Below, in pieces: positions 7,054 to 14,573 of a stretch of DNA of 15,786 nucleotides (position 1 is its first letter; each line of letters starts with the position of its first letter). The notes beneath the pieces were generated by a model. It did no database searches and was not told the origin of the DNA. It saw only the letters and a program-made list of their open reading frames with translations. The translations under genes were made by a program, and so were the position numbers. Source of the stretch: Novosphingopyxis sp038234155 (GTDB lineage Bacteria > Pseudomonadota > Alphaproteobacteria > Sphingomonadales > Sphingomonadaceae); NCBI GenBank assembly GCA_038234155.1, contig JBBSUT010000047.1, positions 1-15,786 on the forward strand, given 5' to 3'.

Positions 7054-7947
7054 TTACACCCCGTCCGGCTCTGCCCGGTCTTCGCCGAAAATCTCGTCCA
7101 GATCCTCGTCTACCAGATGTCCGCGCAACGTGGTGTAGATTCCTGCAGGCATCGTGATCTGCACGACGAACGCCAGCAGATAGACCGGGATCATGACGAT
7201 GTAGACCAGCGTCGGAGATATCACCCCCATCAGACCGACAATGGTGCCGATCATCAGATAGGCCGCGAAGAACGCCAGGTTGAACAGGAAGATATAACCC
7301 ATGAGCCGCAGCGAATGGCCGCGCGTCAGCCGCCACGATTCGGCCAGCCCGCGAAACGGATTGATCATCCGCCGCGCCGCCATCAATGGCCCGGCGATCC
7401 CCAGCCGCGCGTAGACGAACAGAAACAGCACCAGGAACAGGATGACAAAACCGAACGCCGCCAGAAACATGCTGGCGGGCGGGCCTGCGCCGTTGTTGAA
7501 CCCGGCAAACAGCCCGGTCGTCGCGAAACCGAACGGCAGCATCAGGATCAGGAAAACGGCGGCGGCGGCGACGGAAAATAGCAGTCCCGCCAACAGCACC
7601 GGTACGCAGGCCTTGATCCCGTAGATCAGGCCATCCCCGAACCCGGTTCCCGGCGGGGACAGCGCAACGCGCCACGCCGCCATGTACGCGCCAATATACA
7701 GCAGCCCAAACACCGCATAGGCCAGCCCGAACAGACCTATGTTGGACGCCAGGGCGCTGGCCGTTTGCGACGATGCCCCGGCGGCAAATTGCGCGAAGCT
7801 CCCGAACAGGCTGGCCAGTACGGCAAAACCGATGACCGCGGCGATCACACCGACCAGCACAAATACCCCCAGCACGGCCAGCCCGCGTTGGCGGGTCAGT
7901 TGCACGGTATCGCGCCAGGCCCGTGCTATTGCGAATTTTTCCATCAT
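7054..7947 (-). CDS. Multi-pass membrane protein of unknown function (tandem paralog 2)
   Basis: A 297-residue integral membrane protein, diverged paralog of the next gene downstream. The open frame extends further upstream, but I start at the ATG of MMEKFAIARAWRDT because a strong AGGGGGG lies seven bases before it and this N-terminus matches MKLDYSKAWDD of the paralog. Hydrophobic segments fall near residues 22-48, 70-95, 115-150, 160-180, 215-240 and 245-272. The loop NPFRGLAESWRLTRGHSLR (196-214) aligns with the equivalent loop of paralog 1. The C-terminus is acidic (LVDEDLDEIFGEDRAEPDG). It probably heads a two-gene operon and is divergent from lipB. The function is not known; a role in envelope or lipid handling would be a guess. 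Confidence 0.8.
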   Translation of the reverse strand: MMEKFAIARAWRDTVQLTRQRGLAVLGVFVLVGVIAAVIGFAVLASLFGSFAQFAAGASSQTASALASNIGLFGLAYAVFGLLYIGAYMAAWRVALSPPGTGFGDGLIYGIKACVPVLLAGLLFSVAAAAVFLILMLPFGFATTGLFAGFNNGAGPPASMFLAAFGFVILFLVLFLFVYARLGIAGPLMAARRMINPFRGLAESWRLTRGHSLRLMGYIFLFNLAFFAAYLMIGTIVGLMGVISPTLVYIVMIPVYLLAFVVQITMPAGIYTTLRGHLVDEDLDEIFGEDRAEPDGV

Positions 7948-8084
7948 GTCTTTGCCCCCCTGTTTCGCGCCGCTCATGGCCGCGCGCCCTTGCCCCATTT
8001 CTTGTCGCGTGCGCGGCGGCTTGTCCAGTGCCCGGGGTGCCACCTGTCTTTTCCTTTGCGCGCGATCCGCCTAGGAACGCATCC

Positions 8085-8726
8085 ATGACCAGCATGCCCG
8101 AATGGCAGATCAGCGCGGACCGTGTTCCCTATCCTGATGCAATAGCGCTCATGGACGAGCGGCAAGCCGCCATCCGCGATGGCGCGGCGCAGGAGCTTAT
8201 CTGGCTGATCGAGCATCCCGCGCTCTACACCGGCGGCACCAGCGCCGATCCGGCCGAGCTGCTGCACGCCCGCTTCCCGGTGTTCGAGAGCGGCCGCGGC
8301 GGGCGCTATACCTATCACGGGCCGGGCCAGCGCATCGGTTACGTCATGCTGAACCTCAACGAGCGGGGCCGCGACGTGCGCCGTTTCGTCCACGCGCTGG
8401 AAGGTTGGGTGATCGCCGCTTTGAGCGATTTCGGGATCGCGGCGCGCCGGGCCGACGGGCGGATCGGCATCTGGTGCGACGATGCCCAGGGGCGCGAAGC
8501 GAAGATCGGCGCGATCGGCGTGCGGATTCGCCGCTGGGTGACGGCGCACGGCTTCGCCATCAATCTCAACCCCGATCTGACGCATTTTTCCGGCATCGTG
8601 CCGTGCGGCATCAGCGAATTTCCAGTGACGAGCATGGCCGCGCTGGGTATCGACGCCACCATGGCCGATCTGGATGCCGCGCTGGCGCGACATCAGCCCG
8701 GCTTCCTGCGGGCGGTCGGTGCCTGA
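8085..8726 (+). CDS. lipB: Lipoyl(octanoyl) transferase
   Basis: A 213-residue LipB, which moves octanoate from acyl carrier protein to the lipoyl domains of 2-oxoacid dehydrogenases and the glycine cleavage H protein; lipoyl synthase then adds sulfur. Motifs visible are the substrate-site GGRYTYHGPGQ (residues 72-82), the catalytic lysine in EAKIGAIGVRI (Lys140) and the acyl-accepting cysteine in GIVPCGISEFPVTS (Cys174). HGFAINLNPDL (155-165) is also typical. The open frame runs further upstream, but the ATG at 8085 is chosen because AGGAA lies seven bases before it and family proteins start near here; a second ATG is three codons later. It is divergent from the membrane-protein pair and 22 bases before the small lipoprotein gene. 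Confidence 0.96.
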   Translation: MTSMPEWQISADRVPYPDAIALMDERQAAIRDGAAQELIWLIEHPALYTGGTSADPAELLHARFPVFESGRGGRYTYHGPGQRIGYVMLNLNERGRDVRRFVHALEGWVIAALSDFGIAARRADGRIGIWCDDAQGREAKIGAIGVRIRRWVTAHGFAINLNPDLTHFSGIVPCGISEFPVTSMAALGIDATMADLDAALARHQPGFLRAVGA

Positions 8727-8748
8727 ACGACGGAGCGGAACGAGACAG

Positions 8749-9147
8749 ATGACTATGACCGAGACGGATATGATCGAGACGGATAGGCGCTCGATGCGGC
8801 GCAATGCCAGCGCCGTGAGCGCCATGATCCTGCCGCTGGCGGCGCTGCTTCTGCTGTCCGCATGCGCAGAGAAGAAGGAACCGGCGGCGGCACCCGACGC
8901 CAGCCAGAAGACCGAGACCGTGATGGACAATGTCGACGATCTGCAGGGCACGATCGACGATGACATGATCGCCATCGACGATATCCGCACAGCCAGCCCG
9001 ACGGTTGCGAGAGACGGGCCTGCCGATGCGGCCGGCATTCCTGGAGGAACCGGCGCAACCGGCGCGGCTGCGACCGACAGCGGTGTTAGCGCCGATGGCA
9101 GCCCGCCCGCCGATTCCGCCGGATCCGGTAACGACGACAGCGAATGA
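8749..9147 (+). CDS. Small acidic lipoprotein of unknown function
   Basis: A predicted 132-residue protein with no family I recognise. A lipoprotein signal is clear: a basic stretch (MRRNAS), a hydrophobic core and the lipobox LLSAC, whose cysteine is residue 39 from the first start. The mature part is low in complexity, acidic and rich in Ala, Gly, Asp and Ser. It contains an Asp-rich patch (VDDLQGTIDDDMIAIDDI) and a disordered-looking tail ending GSGNDDSE. The start is uncertain: in-frame ATGs lie at 8749, 8755, 8770 and 8794, and the last gives the most ordinary signal peptide. The N-terminal coding DNA repeats GAGACGGATA at 8761-8770 and 8776-8785, with a related GAGACAGAT at 8742. It is probably co-transcribed with lipB. 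Confidence 0.75.
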   Translation: MTMTETDMIETDRRSMRRNASAVSAMILPLAALLLLSACAEKKEPAAAPDASQKTETVMDNVDDLQGTIDDDMIAIDDIRTASPTVARDGPADAAGIPGGTGATGAAATDSGVSADGSPPADSAGSGNDDSE

Positions 9148-9183
9148 TGTGCGGGAACGAACGGGCGGCTTCGGGCGCTTGAT

Positions 9184-9200
9184 CTGATAAATGCTATCAG
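9184..9200 (+). promoter_or_regulatory. Inverted repeat touching the ribosome binding site of the aldehyde dehydrogenase gene
   Basis: CTGATA (9184-9189) and TATCAG (9195-9200) are a perfect 6-bp inverted repeat around AATGC. The last two bases of the right arm are the first two of AGGAG (9199-9203), the Shine-Dalgarno sequence seven bases before the ATG at 9211. It could be an RNA hairpin that limits translation or a dyad bound by a regulator. Confidence 0.4.
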
Positions 9201-9210
9201 GAGCCTGCCC

Positions 9211-10575
9211 ATGACCATCACCACCCGCAATCCCGCCACCGGCGAAGCGCTGCAAGATCATGCCGAACTGACCGGCGACCAGATCGAGGCCAAGCTGGCC
9301 AGGGCGGCGGGCACCTATGCCAGTTGGAGCAGGACCGACCACAAGACCCGCACCGAGCTGCTATCCGCGGTCGCCGATGCGTTCGAGAACCAGAGCGAGG
9401 CGCTGGGCCGTCAGATCACGCTGGAAATGGGCAAGACCTTTGCTTCGGCCAAGGCGGAGGCCGAGAAATGTGCCACCGCCTTCCGCTTCTACGCCGAACA
9501 CGGACCCGCGCTCCTGGACGATATCCGCTGGGAGCGTGCCGAGGGCACGGTCTACACCCGCTATCTGCCGCTCGGCCCGGTGCTGGCCGTGATGCCGTGG
9601 AATTTCCCGCTGTGGCAGGCGGTGCGCTTCATCGCGCCGGCGATCATGGCGGGTAATGTCGGTCTGCTGAAACATGCCAGCGTCACCATGGGCTGCGCCG
9701 AGATGATGGAGCGCGTGATCCGCGAGGCCGGCGCGCCGGAAGGACTGTTCCAGAACCTCGTCGTCAAATCGGACGCGGTGGCGGGCATCCTGGAAGACGA
9801 CCGCGTTGTCGCCGCCACCTTGACCGGCAGCGAGGGCGCGGGCGCCGCCGTGGCGCAAGTGGCGGGCAAGCAGCTGAAAAAGATGGTGCTGGAACTGGGC
9901 GGCTCCGATCCGTTCATCGTCATGCCGTCCGCCGATATGGCCGATGCCGCCAGACAGGCGGTGAAAGCCCGCATCCAGAACACGGGCCAGAGCTGCATTT
10001 GCGGCAAGCGCATGATTGTACATACCGCCGTCTACGATGATTTCATGGAGAAATTCCGCGCGGGCATGAAGGCGGTGACCTGGGGCGATCCGTTTGACGA
10101 CGCCACCGACATGGGGCCGTTGTCCAGCTTTGATCAGCGTGACACCGTGCTGGAGCAGATGGAAAAGGTGCGCGGCACTGACGCGGTCGTCGAGTTCGGC
10201 GGCGAAGCGGTGGGCGAGGACGGCGCCTATATGAACGCCGGCATCATTAGCGGCATGACCACCGAGAACCCGTTGATGGAAGAGGAGCTGTTCGGCCCCG
10301 TCGCGATGGTGTTCGAGGCTAAGGACGCCAGCGACGCCATCCGCATCGCCAACCGGTCGCCTTATGGCCTGGGTTCGGCGGTCTTCACGCAGGACCAGGC
10401 CGAACAGCAGCGCTTCGCCAACGCGATCGAATCGGGCATGACCGCGTTCAACAAGGTGCTCGCCTCCATGCCCGAAGCGCCGTTTGGCGGGATCAAACGC
10501 TCGGGCTATGGCCGCGAGCTCAGCGCCTTTGGCCTGCACGAATTCATGAACGCCAAGACGGTGTTTGCCGACTGA
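9211..10575 (+). CDS. NAD(P)-dependent succinate-semialdehyde dehydrogenase-type aldehyde dehydrogenase
   Basis: A 454-residue member of the aldehyde dehydrogenase superfamily that oxidises an aldehyde to its acid. Sequence resembles the short succinate-semialdehyde dehydrogenases of the Sad/GabD-like group, which feed succinate to the citric acid cycle. Catalytic elements are PWNFP (129-133, Asn131), the cofactor lysine in LLKHAS (Lys154), the TGS of the nucleotide fold (205-207), the general base in LELGGSDPF (Glu228) and the nucleophile in NTGQSCICGKR (Cys262). EEELFGPV and the C-terminal PFGGIKRSGYGRE are also present. The N-terminus NPATGEALQDH is typical and the start has a good AGGAG. 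It lies 63 bases after the lipoprotein gene. The exact aldehyde cannot be decided from sequence alone. Confidence 0.9.
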   Translation: MTITTRNPATGEALQDHAELTGDQIEAKLARAAGTYASWSRTDHKTRTELLSAVADAFENQSEALGRQITLEMGKTFASAKAEAEKCATAFRFYAEHGPALLDDIRWERAEGTVYTRYLPLGPVLAVMPWNFPLWQAVRFIAPAIMAGNVGLLKHASVTMGCAEMMERVIREAGAPEGLFQNLVVKSDAVAGILEDDRVVAATLTGSEGAGAAVAQVAGKQLKKMVLELGGSDPFIVMPSADMADAARQAVKARIQNTGQSCICGKRMIVHTAVYDDFMEKFRAGMKAVTWGDPFDDATDMGPLSSFDQRDTVLEQMEKVRGTDAVVEFGGEAVGEDGAYMNAGIISGMTTENPLMEEELFGPVAMVFEAKDASDAIRIANRSPYGLGSAVFTQDQAEQQRFANAIESGMTAFNKVLASMPEAPFGGIKRSGYGRELSAFGLHEFMNAKTVFAD

Positions 10576-10673
10576 TTAGCGGCGGCGCTCCATCACGATG
10601 GCGGCCAAGCATTTTGCGAGAACAAGCTGGACCCCACTTCAAACCTGCGACGAGCGACGACGGGACAGCTTTG

Positions 10674-10697
10674 GCCGCCAGAGGACGCTTTGGCGGC
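10674..10697 (+). terminator. Candidate hairpin between the convergent aldehyde dehydrogenase and acyl-CoA ligase genes
   Basis: GCCGCCA (10674-10680) and TGGCGGC (10691-10697) form a 7-bp stem with a 10-base loop, followed by GCGTTTAGG, a poor T tract. The left arm lies within TTGGCCGCCA (10671-10680), which is also a perfect inverted partner of TGGCGGCCAA at 10599-10608, so two mutually exclusive pairings are possible. Confidence 0.35.
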
Positions 10698-10752
10698 GCG
10701 TTTAGGATTCCCGATTGAGCGGCCGCGTCCCGATATAAAGCTGCCGCCCTGG

Positions 10753-12420
10753 CTAAACACCCTCCTCCGTTCGCAGCGCCTTGCGATCCAGTTTGCCGAT
10801 CATCGTTTTGGGCAGCGCGCTTCGCACCATCACCGCCTTCACCCGCTCATGCTTGCCGACCTTGGGGTTGAGCCACGCAGCAAGCGCTGGGCCGTCCACA
10901 TCCGCGCCCTCGTTGAGCGTGACGAAGGCCATGGGCAGTTCGCCATGATAAGCGTCGGGCACGCCGATCACGAGCGCCTCCTTCACCGCGGCATGCGTGT
11001 AGAGCACATCTTCGATATGGCTGGGGAAGACCTTGAACCCGCCGACCGAGATCATGTCCTTCAACCGATCGACGATCTCGATGAACCCGTCCGCGTCGAT
11101 CGCCGCGACATCGCCGGTGCGCAGGAATTCGCCGTCGAACACCTCGGCGTCGGCATCGGGCCGGTTCCAATAGCCCTTCATCACCTGCGGTCCGGCAAAG
11201 GTCAGTTCGCCCGGCTCGCCGTCCGGTGCGGGTTTGCCGGGGTCTTCCTTGTCGAGCAGGCGGATGCGCGTGCCGGGGAGCGGCTGGCCGATGGTGCCGA
11301 TCTTGCCCGCGCCCACATAGGGATTGCTCGAGACCACGCCCGAACTTTCGGTGAGGCCGTAGCCCTCGATCAATGTGGAGCCGGTTATCGCCTCCCACCG
11401 CTTCTTTACCGTCTCGGCCAGCGGCGCGCCGCCCGAGATGCAGTAGCGCAGCGATCCGAAATCGGTGTCGCCGATCGCGGGATGATCGAGCAGCGCCTGA
11501 TACATGGTCGGGACGCCGGGCATCGATACCGGGCGAGTGCGCTGAATCGCCTTCAGCGTATCACCGGCATCGAAGCGCGGCAGCATGACGATCTCGCCGC
11601 CGCGCAGCACGGTGCGGTTGAGCACGCAGGTGTTGGCGAACACGTGGAACATCGGCAGCACGCCCATGATCCGGTCCACCGGATCGGTCTGCGGGTCGAT
11701 CAGTTGCACCTGCCGCGCGTTGGCGGTGAGGTTCTGGTGGGTCAGCATCGCGCCCTTGGGCGTGCCGGTGGTGCCGCCGGTATATTGCAGCAGCGCAACC
11801 TCCTCCGCCTCCGGCTCGCGGCGGTCAAACGCGCCGTCATTGGCCACCAGCGCGGACCAGCGGGTGACCGCCCGGTCGTTTGGAATGGCCGCGACATCGG
11901 CGCGCTTGAGCAGCCGATAAGCCAGGCCCTTGACCAGCGGCAGCCCCTCGGCCACCGACCCCACGACCAGCTTTTCGAGCGAACTTTCCGCCAGGACTTT
12001 CAGCGCGGTCGGCAACAGCGACCTGGCGTCCACCGTGATCAGCAGGCGCGTGCCGCTGTCCTCCACCTGATGGGCCAGCTCGTCCGCGCTGTAGAGCGGG
12101 GAGAAGTTCACCACCGTAAGCCCCGCGATCATCGCGCCGTAATAGGCAGCGACATAATGCGGTACATTAGGCAGGAACAGCCCGGCGCGGTCTCCGTCCT
12201 GCAGCCCCAGCGCGCGCAGGCCCGCCGCCACCTGCATGGCGCGCGCGGCAACATCGCCATAGCTGAACTTGCGGCCCATGAAGTCGATCAGCGGAGCGCG
12301 GGGATGGGCCCGCGCGGAAGCGGCAAACATCTGCACCAGAGTCAGCGGTGCAAAATCATGCGCCCAGCCGTGCGGATGTTTGTAGTTTTCGCCGCTCCAG
12401 ATAGTGTCGATAGCCGCCAT
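10753..12420 (-). CDS. Long-chain fatty acid--CoA ligase-type AMP-binding enzyme (FadD-like)
   Basis: A 555-residue ANL-superfamily adenylating enzyme. It activates a carboxylic acid, probably a fatty acid, with ATP and joins it to coenzyme A for beta-oxidation or lipid synthesis. Motifs in order are the ATP loop YTGGTTGTPKG (213-223), PMFHVF (256-261), GYGLTES (353-359), MKGYWNRPD (414-422), TGDVA (435-439) and DRLKDMISVGGFKVFP (451-466). The catalytic lysine is in MIGKLDRKAL (Lys543). The frame is open further upstream, but the ATG at 12420 is preceded by GAGGAG at five-base spacing and matches family N-termini. It is transcribed leftward after the trcR terminator and is convergent with the aldehyde dehydrogenase gene. 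Chain-length preference cannot be read here; the overall sequence is FadD-like. Confidence 0.9.
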   Translation of the reverse strand: MAAIDTIWSGENYKHPHGWAHDFAPLTLVQMFAASARAHPRAPLIDFMGRKFSYGDVAARAMQVAAGLRALGLQDGDRAGLFLPNVPHYVAAYYGAMIAGLTVVNFSPLYSADELAHQVEDSGTRLLITVDARSLLPTALKVLAESSLEKLVVGSVAEGLPLVKGLAYRLLKRADVAAIPNDRAVTRWSALVANDGAFDRREPEAEEVALLQYTGGTTGTPKGAMLTHQNLTANARQVQLIDPQTDPVDRIMGVLPMFHVFANTCVLNRTVLRGGEIVMLPRFDAGDTLKAIQRTRPVSMPGVPTMYQALLDHPAIGDTDFGSLRYCISGGAPLAETVKKRWEAITGSTLIEGYGLTESSGVVSSNPYVGAGKIGTIGQPLPGTRIRLLDKEDPGKPAPDGEPGELTFAGPQVMKGYWNRPDADAEVFDGEFLRTGDVAAIDADGFIEIVDRLKDMISVGGFKVFPSHIEDVLYTHAAVKEALVIGVPDAYHGELPMAFVTLNEGADVDGPALAAWLNPKVGKHERVKAVMVRSALPKTMIGKLDRKALRTEEGV

Positions 12421-12435
12421 GACGTCTCCTCGCTT

Positions 12436-12449
12436 CTGTCTTTTGACAG
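12436..12449 (-). promoter_or_regulatory. Short perfect dyad in the acyl-CoA ligase leader
   Basis: CTGTC-TTTT-GACAG is a perfect 5-bp inverted repeat 15 bases before the start codon, next to the ribosome binding site. On the minus strand a weak promoter-like pair TTGCTC, 16-base spacer, TTACAC lies just upstream. It could be an operator for a repressor of fatty acid genes or a leader hairpin. Nothing more than the symmetry supports this. Confidence 0.25.
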
Positions 12450-12587
12450 GCGTGTAAGCGAGCGGGACCGGCGGAGCAACCATACGGGCGGCGCAGCCAC
12501 AGGGGCGTCATGGGAACAGGGCGGCGAAGACGGCGCTGCCCGGGCACGCGCGGGGCCAGCAAAAGCGCGGGCGCAGGCGGGTTCGGG

Positions 12588-12619
12588 AAGGGCTGCCCGC
12601 ATTCGCGCGGCAGCCCCTT
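12588..12619 (-). terminator. Hairpin terminator downstream of trcR
   Basis: GGGCTGCC (12590-12597) and GGCAGCCC (12609-12616) form a perfect 8-bp GC-rich stem with an 11-base loop, extended by AA/TT pairs across a bulged C. On the minus strand it starts 11 bases after the trcR stop codon, is preceded by an A-rich run and followed by TTCCC. This is the best terminator-like structure in the window. Confidence 0.6.
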
Positions 12620-12629
12620 TATTCTGATA

Positions 12630-13361
12630 TCAGCGCTTGAACAGGTTCTCGGCGGTGAGTTCCTCGGCGCGCGGCGCGGCGTCCGGTCCGGCCTCGCCCT
12701 CGGGGGCTTCCTCGCTGTCACGCAGCGCCTGTTCGGCCAGACGCTTTTCCTCGGCGCGCTCGGCACGCAATTCCTCGATAAGCGCGGCGCGGTCGACGCC
12801 CTGCTTCGCCTCATCGACGCCCTGCTCCTCGATACCGGCCTTTTTGGCGGCCTTGGCCACCACGGCGTCGAGCTCGCGCTGCGAACACAGACCCAGCGTC
12901 ACCGGATCCTTGGGCTGGATCTCGGCGATATTCCAATGGCTGCGATCGCGGATCGCGTTGATCGTGTTGCGGGTGGTGCCGATCAGCTTGCACACCTGCG
13001 CATCGGAAATTTCCGAATGGTTGCGCAGCAGCCAGGCGATGCCGTCCGGCTTGTCCTGCCGCTTGGATACCGGCGTATAGCGCGGGCCCTTGGTACGGCG
13101 GACCTGATCGGGTCCCTTCTGGATCTGGAGCTTATACTCGCCGTCGGCTTGGCCGCGCTCGATTTCCTCCAGCGTCAACTCGCCCGCGCGCACCGGATCG
13201 CGGCCGGTATATTTGCTCGAGGTCATGTCGTCCGCCATCGCCTGGATTTCCAGGATGTGCAGCGCGCAAAAATCGGCGATCTGATCGAAACCGAGCGAAG
13301 TGTTGTCGACCAGCCAGGCGGCGGTCGCGTGAGGCATCAGGGGAGCCACATTCTGGGCCAC
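12630..13361 (-). CDS. trcR: Cell cycle transcriptional regulator TrcR (DUF1013 family)
   Basis: A 243-residue DUF1013 protein, an alphaproteobacterial family annotated as TrcR, a DNA-binding regulator. The N-terminus PLMPHATAAWLVDNTSLGFDQIADFCALHILE carries a first helix-turn-helix-like segment (about residues 21-45). The central KYTGRDPVRAGELTLEEIERG is typical, and a second one spans SDAQVCKLIGTTRNTINAIR (about 119-138). The C-terminal quarter is a charged coiled-coil-like tail (AALIEELRAERAEEKRLAEQ) with low-complexity acidic sequence, ending ENLFKR. I choose the GTG at 13361 as start: GGAG lies eight bases upstream, and the product MAQNVAPLMPHATAAW matches family N-termini. A TTG six codons earlier overlaps the ribosome binding site. 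The gene lies between the glycosyltransferase gene and a strong terminator, so it can be its own transcript. Confidence 0.88.
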   Translation of the reverse strand: MAQNVAPLMPHATAAWLVDNTSLGFDQIADFCALHILEIQAMADDMTSSKYTGRDPVRAGELTLEEIERGQADGEYKLQIQKGPDQVRRTKGPRYTPVSKRQDKPDGIAWLLRNHSEISDAQVCKLIGTTRNTINAIRDRSHWNIAEIQPKDPVTLGLCSQRELDAVVAKAAKKAGIEEQGVDEAKQGVDRAALIEELRAERAEEKRLAEQALRDSEEAPEGEAGPDAAPRAEELTAENLFKR

Positions 13362-13383
13362 GGCATTTTCTCCAAACAATAAG

Positions 13384-13405
13384 GGCCACCCCTCGCGGGA
13401 TGGCC
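13384..13405 (-). terminator. Hairpin with T-rich tail in front of trcR
   Basis: GGCCA-C-CCC / GGG-A-TGGCC form a stem with one mismatch and a TCGC loop. On the minus strand it is followed by CTTATTGTTT and then the GGAG of trcR. It may terminate transcription from the glycosyltransferase gene or act as a leader structure within the trcR mRNA. A second, GC-only hairpin (CGCCGC-GTAG-GCGGCG, 13448-13463) lies just after the glycosyltransferase stop. Confidence 0.4.
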
Positions 13406-13469
13406 GTATTCTGGGAGAACTTAGGGCAAAGCAGCGTCTCCGGCAAGCGCCGCGTAGGCGGCGTGGCGA

Positions 13470-14501
13470 TCAGGCCGTCGCCGACTGCGGATCGGCGGCG
13501 GCAACTGGCTCCAGCGCAGTCAGAAACTGCCGCGCGCTCGCCTCCCAGGTGAACGTGGAGGCGTAGGCAGTGCAGGCCGCCCGGTCGCGGGTTAGCGCCT
13601 GCGCGATGGCATCCTCCAGCCGATCGGCCATGGCGCCGCTCTGCGGGCTCAGCACGTCGAGCGGCCCCGGCACCGGATAGGCGGCAACCGGCGTGCCGCA
13701 GGCCAGCGCCTCTATCATGACCAGCCCGAAGGTGTCGGTGCGCGAAGGAAAGACGAAACAGTCGGCGCCGGCATAGCAGCCGGCCAGTTCCGCGCCCGAT
13801 TTGGGGCCCAGAAAATGAGCGTCCGGAAATTTCTCTTCCAGATCGGCGCGCGCCGGACCATCGCCCACGATGATCTTGCTGCCCGCCACATCGGCAGCCA
13901 GGAACGCCTCGACATTCTTCTCAACCGCCACGCGCCCGACATACAGCAGGATCGGGCGCGGCAGATCGCCGTAGAACGCGGGCGGCGGCGCAGCGGGCGA
14001 AAATGCTTCCAGATCAACGCCGCGGCTCCAGTGCGCCAGATGGCCGATGCCATGTTCGGTGAGCTGGGCGGCGATGCTGTCGGTCGCCACCATCACGCGG
14101 GCGGAGCGCGCATGGAAACGGCGCATCAGCGGCCAGATCAATTCGGCCGAGACGCCGGTGCGGCGCGCAATATAATCCGGAAACATGGTGTGGAAGGCGG
14201 TGGTGAAGGCGCGGTCCTGACGGATGCACCAGCGGCGCGCGGCCAGACAAAGCGGACCCTCGGTCGACAGGTGGATCGCATCCGGCGCGAAACTCTCCAG
14301 CATCGCGCCGACCGTTCGACTGGTCGCCAGCGCCAGGCGGATTTCAGGATAGGTCGGGCAGGGGAAATTGGTGAACTGATCGGGCGAGATGATGCATATC
14401 TCATGCCCCATATCGCGCAGCGCCACCGACACGGCGGTCAAGGTGCGCACCACGCCGTTGACCTGCGGATGCCACGCGTCGGTGACGATGGCGATTTTCA
14501 T
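13470..14501 (-). CDS. GT4-family glycosyltransferase
   Basis: A 343-residue GT-B fold, retaining glycosyltransferase of family GT4. The N-terminal acceptor domain opens with MKIAIVTDAWHPQVNGVVRT (residues 1-20), the nGVVR motif of the alpha-mannosyltransferase/sulfoquinovosyltransferase-like subgroup. The donor domain has LLYVGRVAVEKN (185-196) and IIVGDGP (210-216). The nucleotide-sugar motif FPSRTDTFGLVMIEAL (251-266) has Asp256 in place of the first glutamate of the E-x7-E pattern and Glu264 as the second; I know this variant from the same subgroup. No signal peptide or membrane helix is seen, so it should act at the cytoplasmic face. It follows the LpxH-like gene by 72 bases, probably in one transcript, which suggests glycolipid or envelope glycan work. 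Donor and acceptor are unknown. Confidence 0.88.
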   Translation of the reverse strand: MKIAIVTDAWHPQVNGVVRTLTAVSVALRDMGHEICIISPDQFTNFPCPTYPEIRLALATSRTVGAMLESFAPDAIHLSTEGPLCLAARRWCIRQDRAFTTAFHTMFPDYIARRTGVSAELIWPLMRRFHARSARVMVATDSIAAQLTEHGIGHLAHWSRGVDLEAFSPAAPPPAFYGDLPRPILLYVGRVAVEKNVEAFLAADVAGSKIIVGDGPARADLEEKFPDAHFLGPKSGAELAGCYAGADCFVFPSRTDTFGLVMIEALACGTPVAAYPVPGPLDVLSPQSGAMADRLEDAIAQALTRDRAACTAYASTFTWEASARQFLTALEPVAAADPQSATA

Positions 14502-14573
14502 GCGGTCACCGCACCGCAGCGCCGACCCACTTCGCGCAGGAGCACAAGGAAGCGAACAGCTGAGGTCATCCGG

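Noticed and set aside
8794..8874. Lipoprotein signal read as an ordinary signal peptide or a transmembrane anchor
   Set aside because: LLSAC right after the hydrophobic core fits a lipobox better.
10690..12627. A 645-codon plus-strand open frame opposite the acyl-CoA ligase gene
   Set aside because: Same explanation: mirror frame of a GC-rich gene, with Arg/His-rich nonsense-like protein and no ribosome binding site or family resemblance.
13719..13748. Loss of the catalytic glutamate in the GT4 enzyme (Asp256)
   Set aside because: TDTFG in place of the usual glutamate-containing motif is normal in this GT4 subgroup, so it is not evidence of inactivation.
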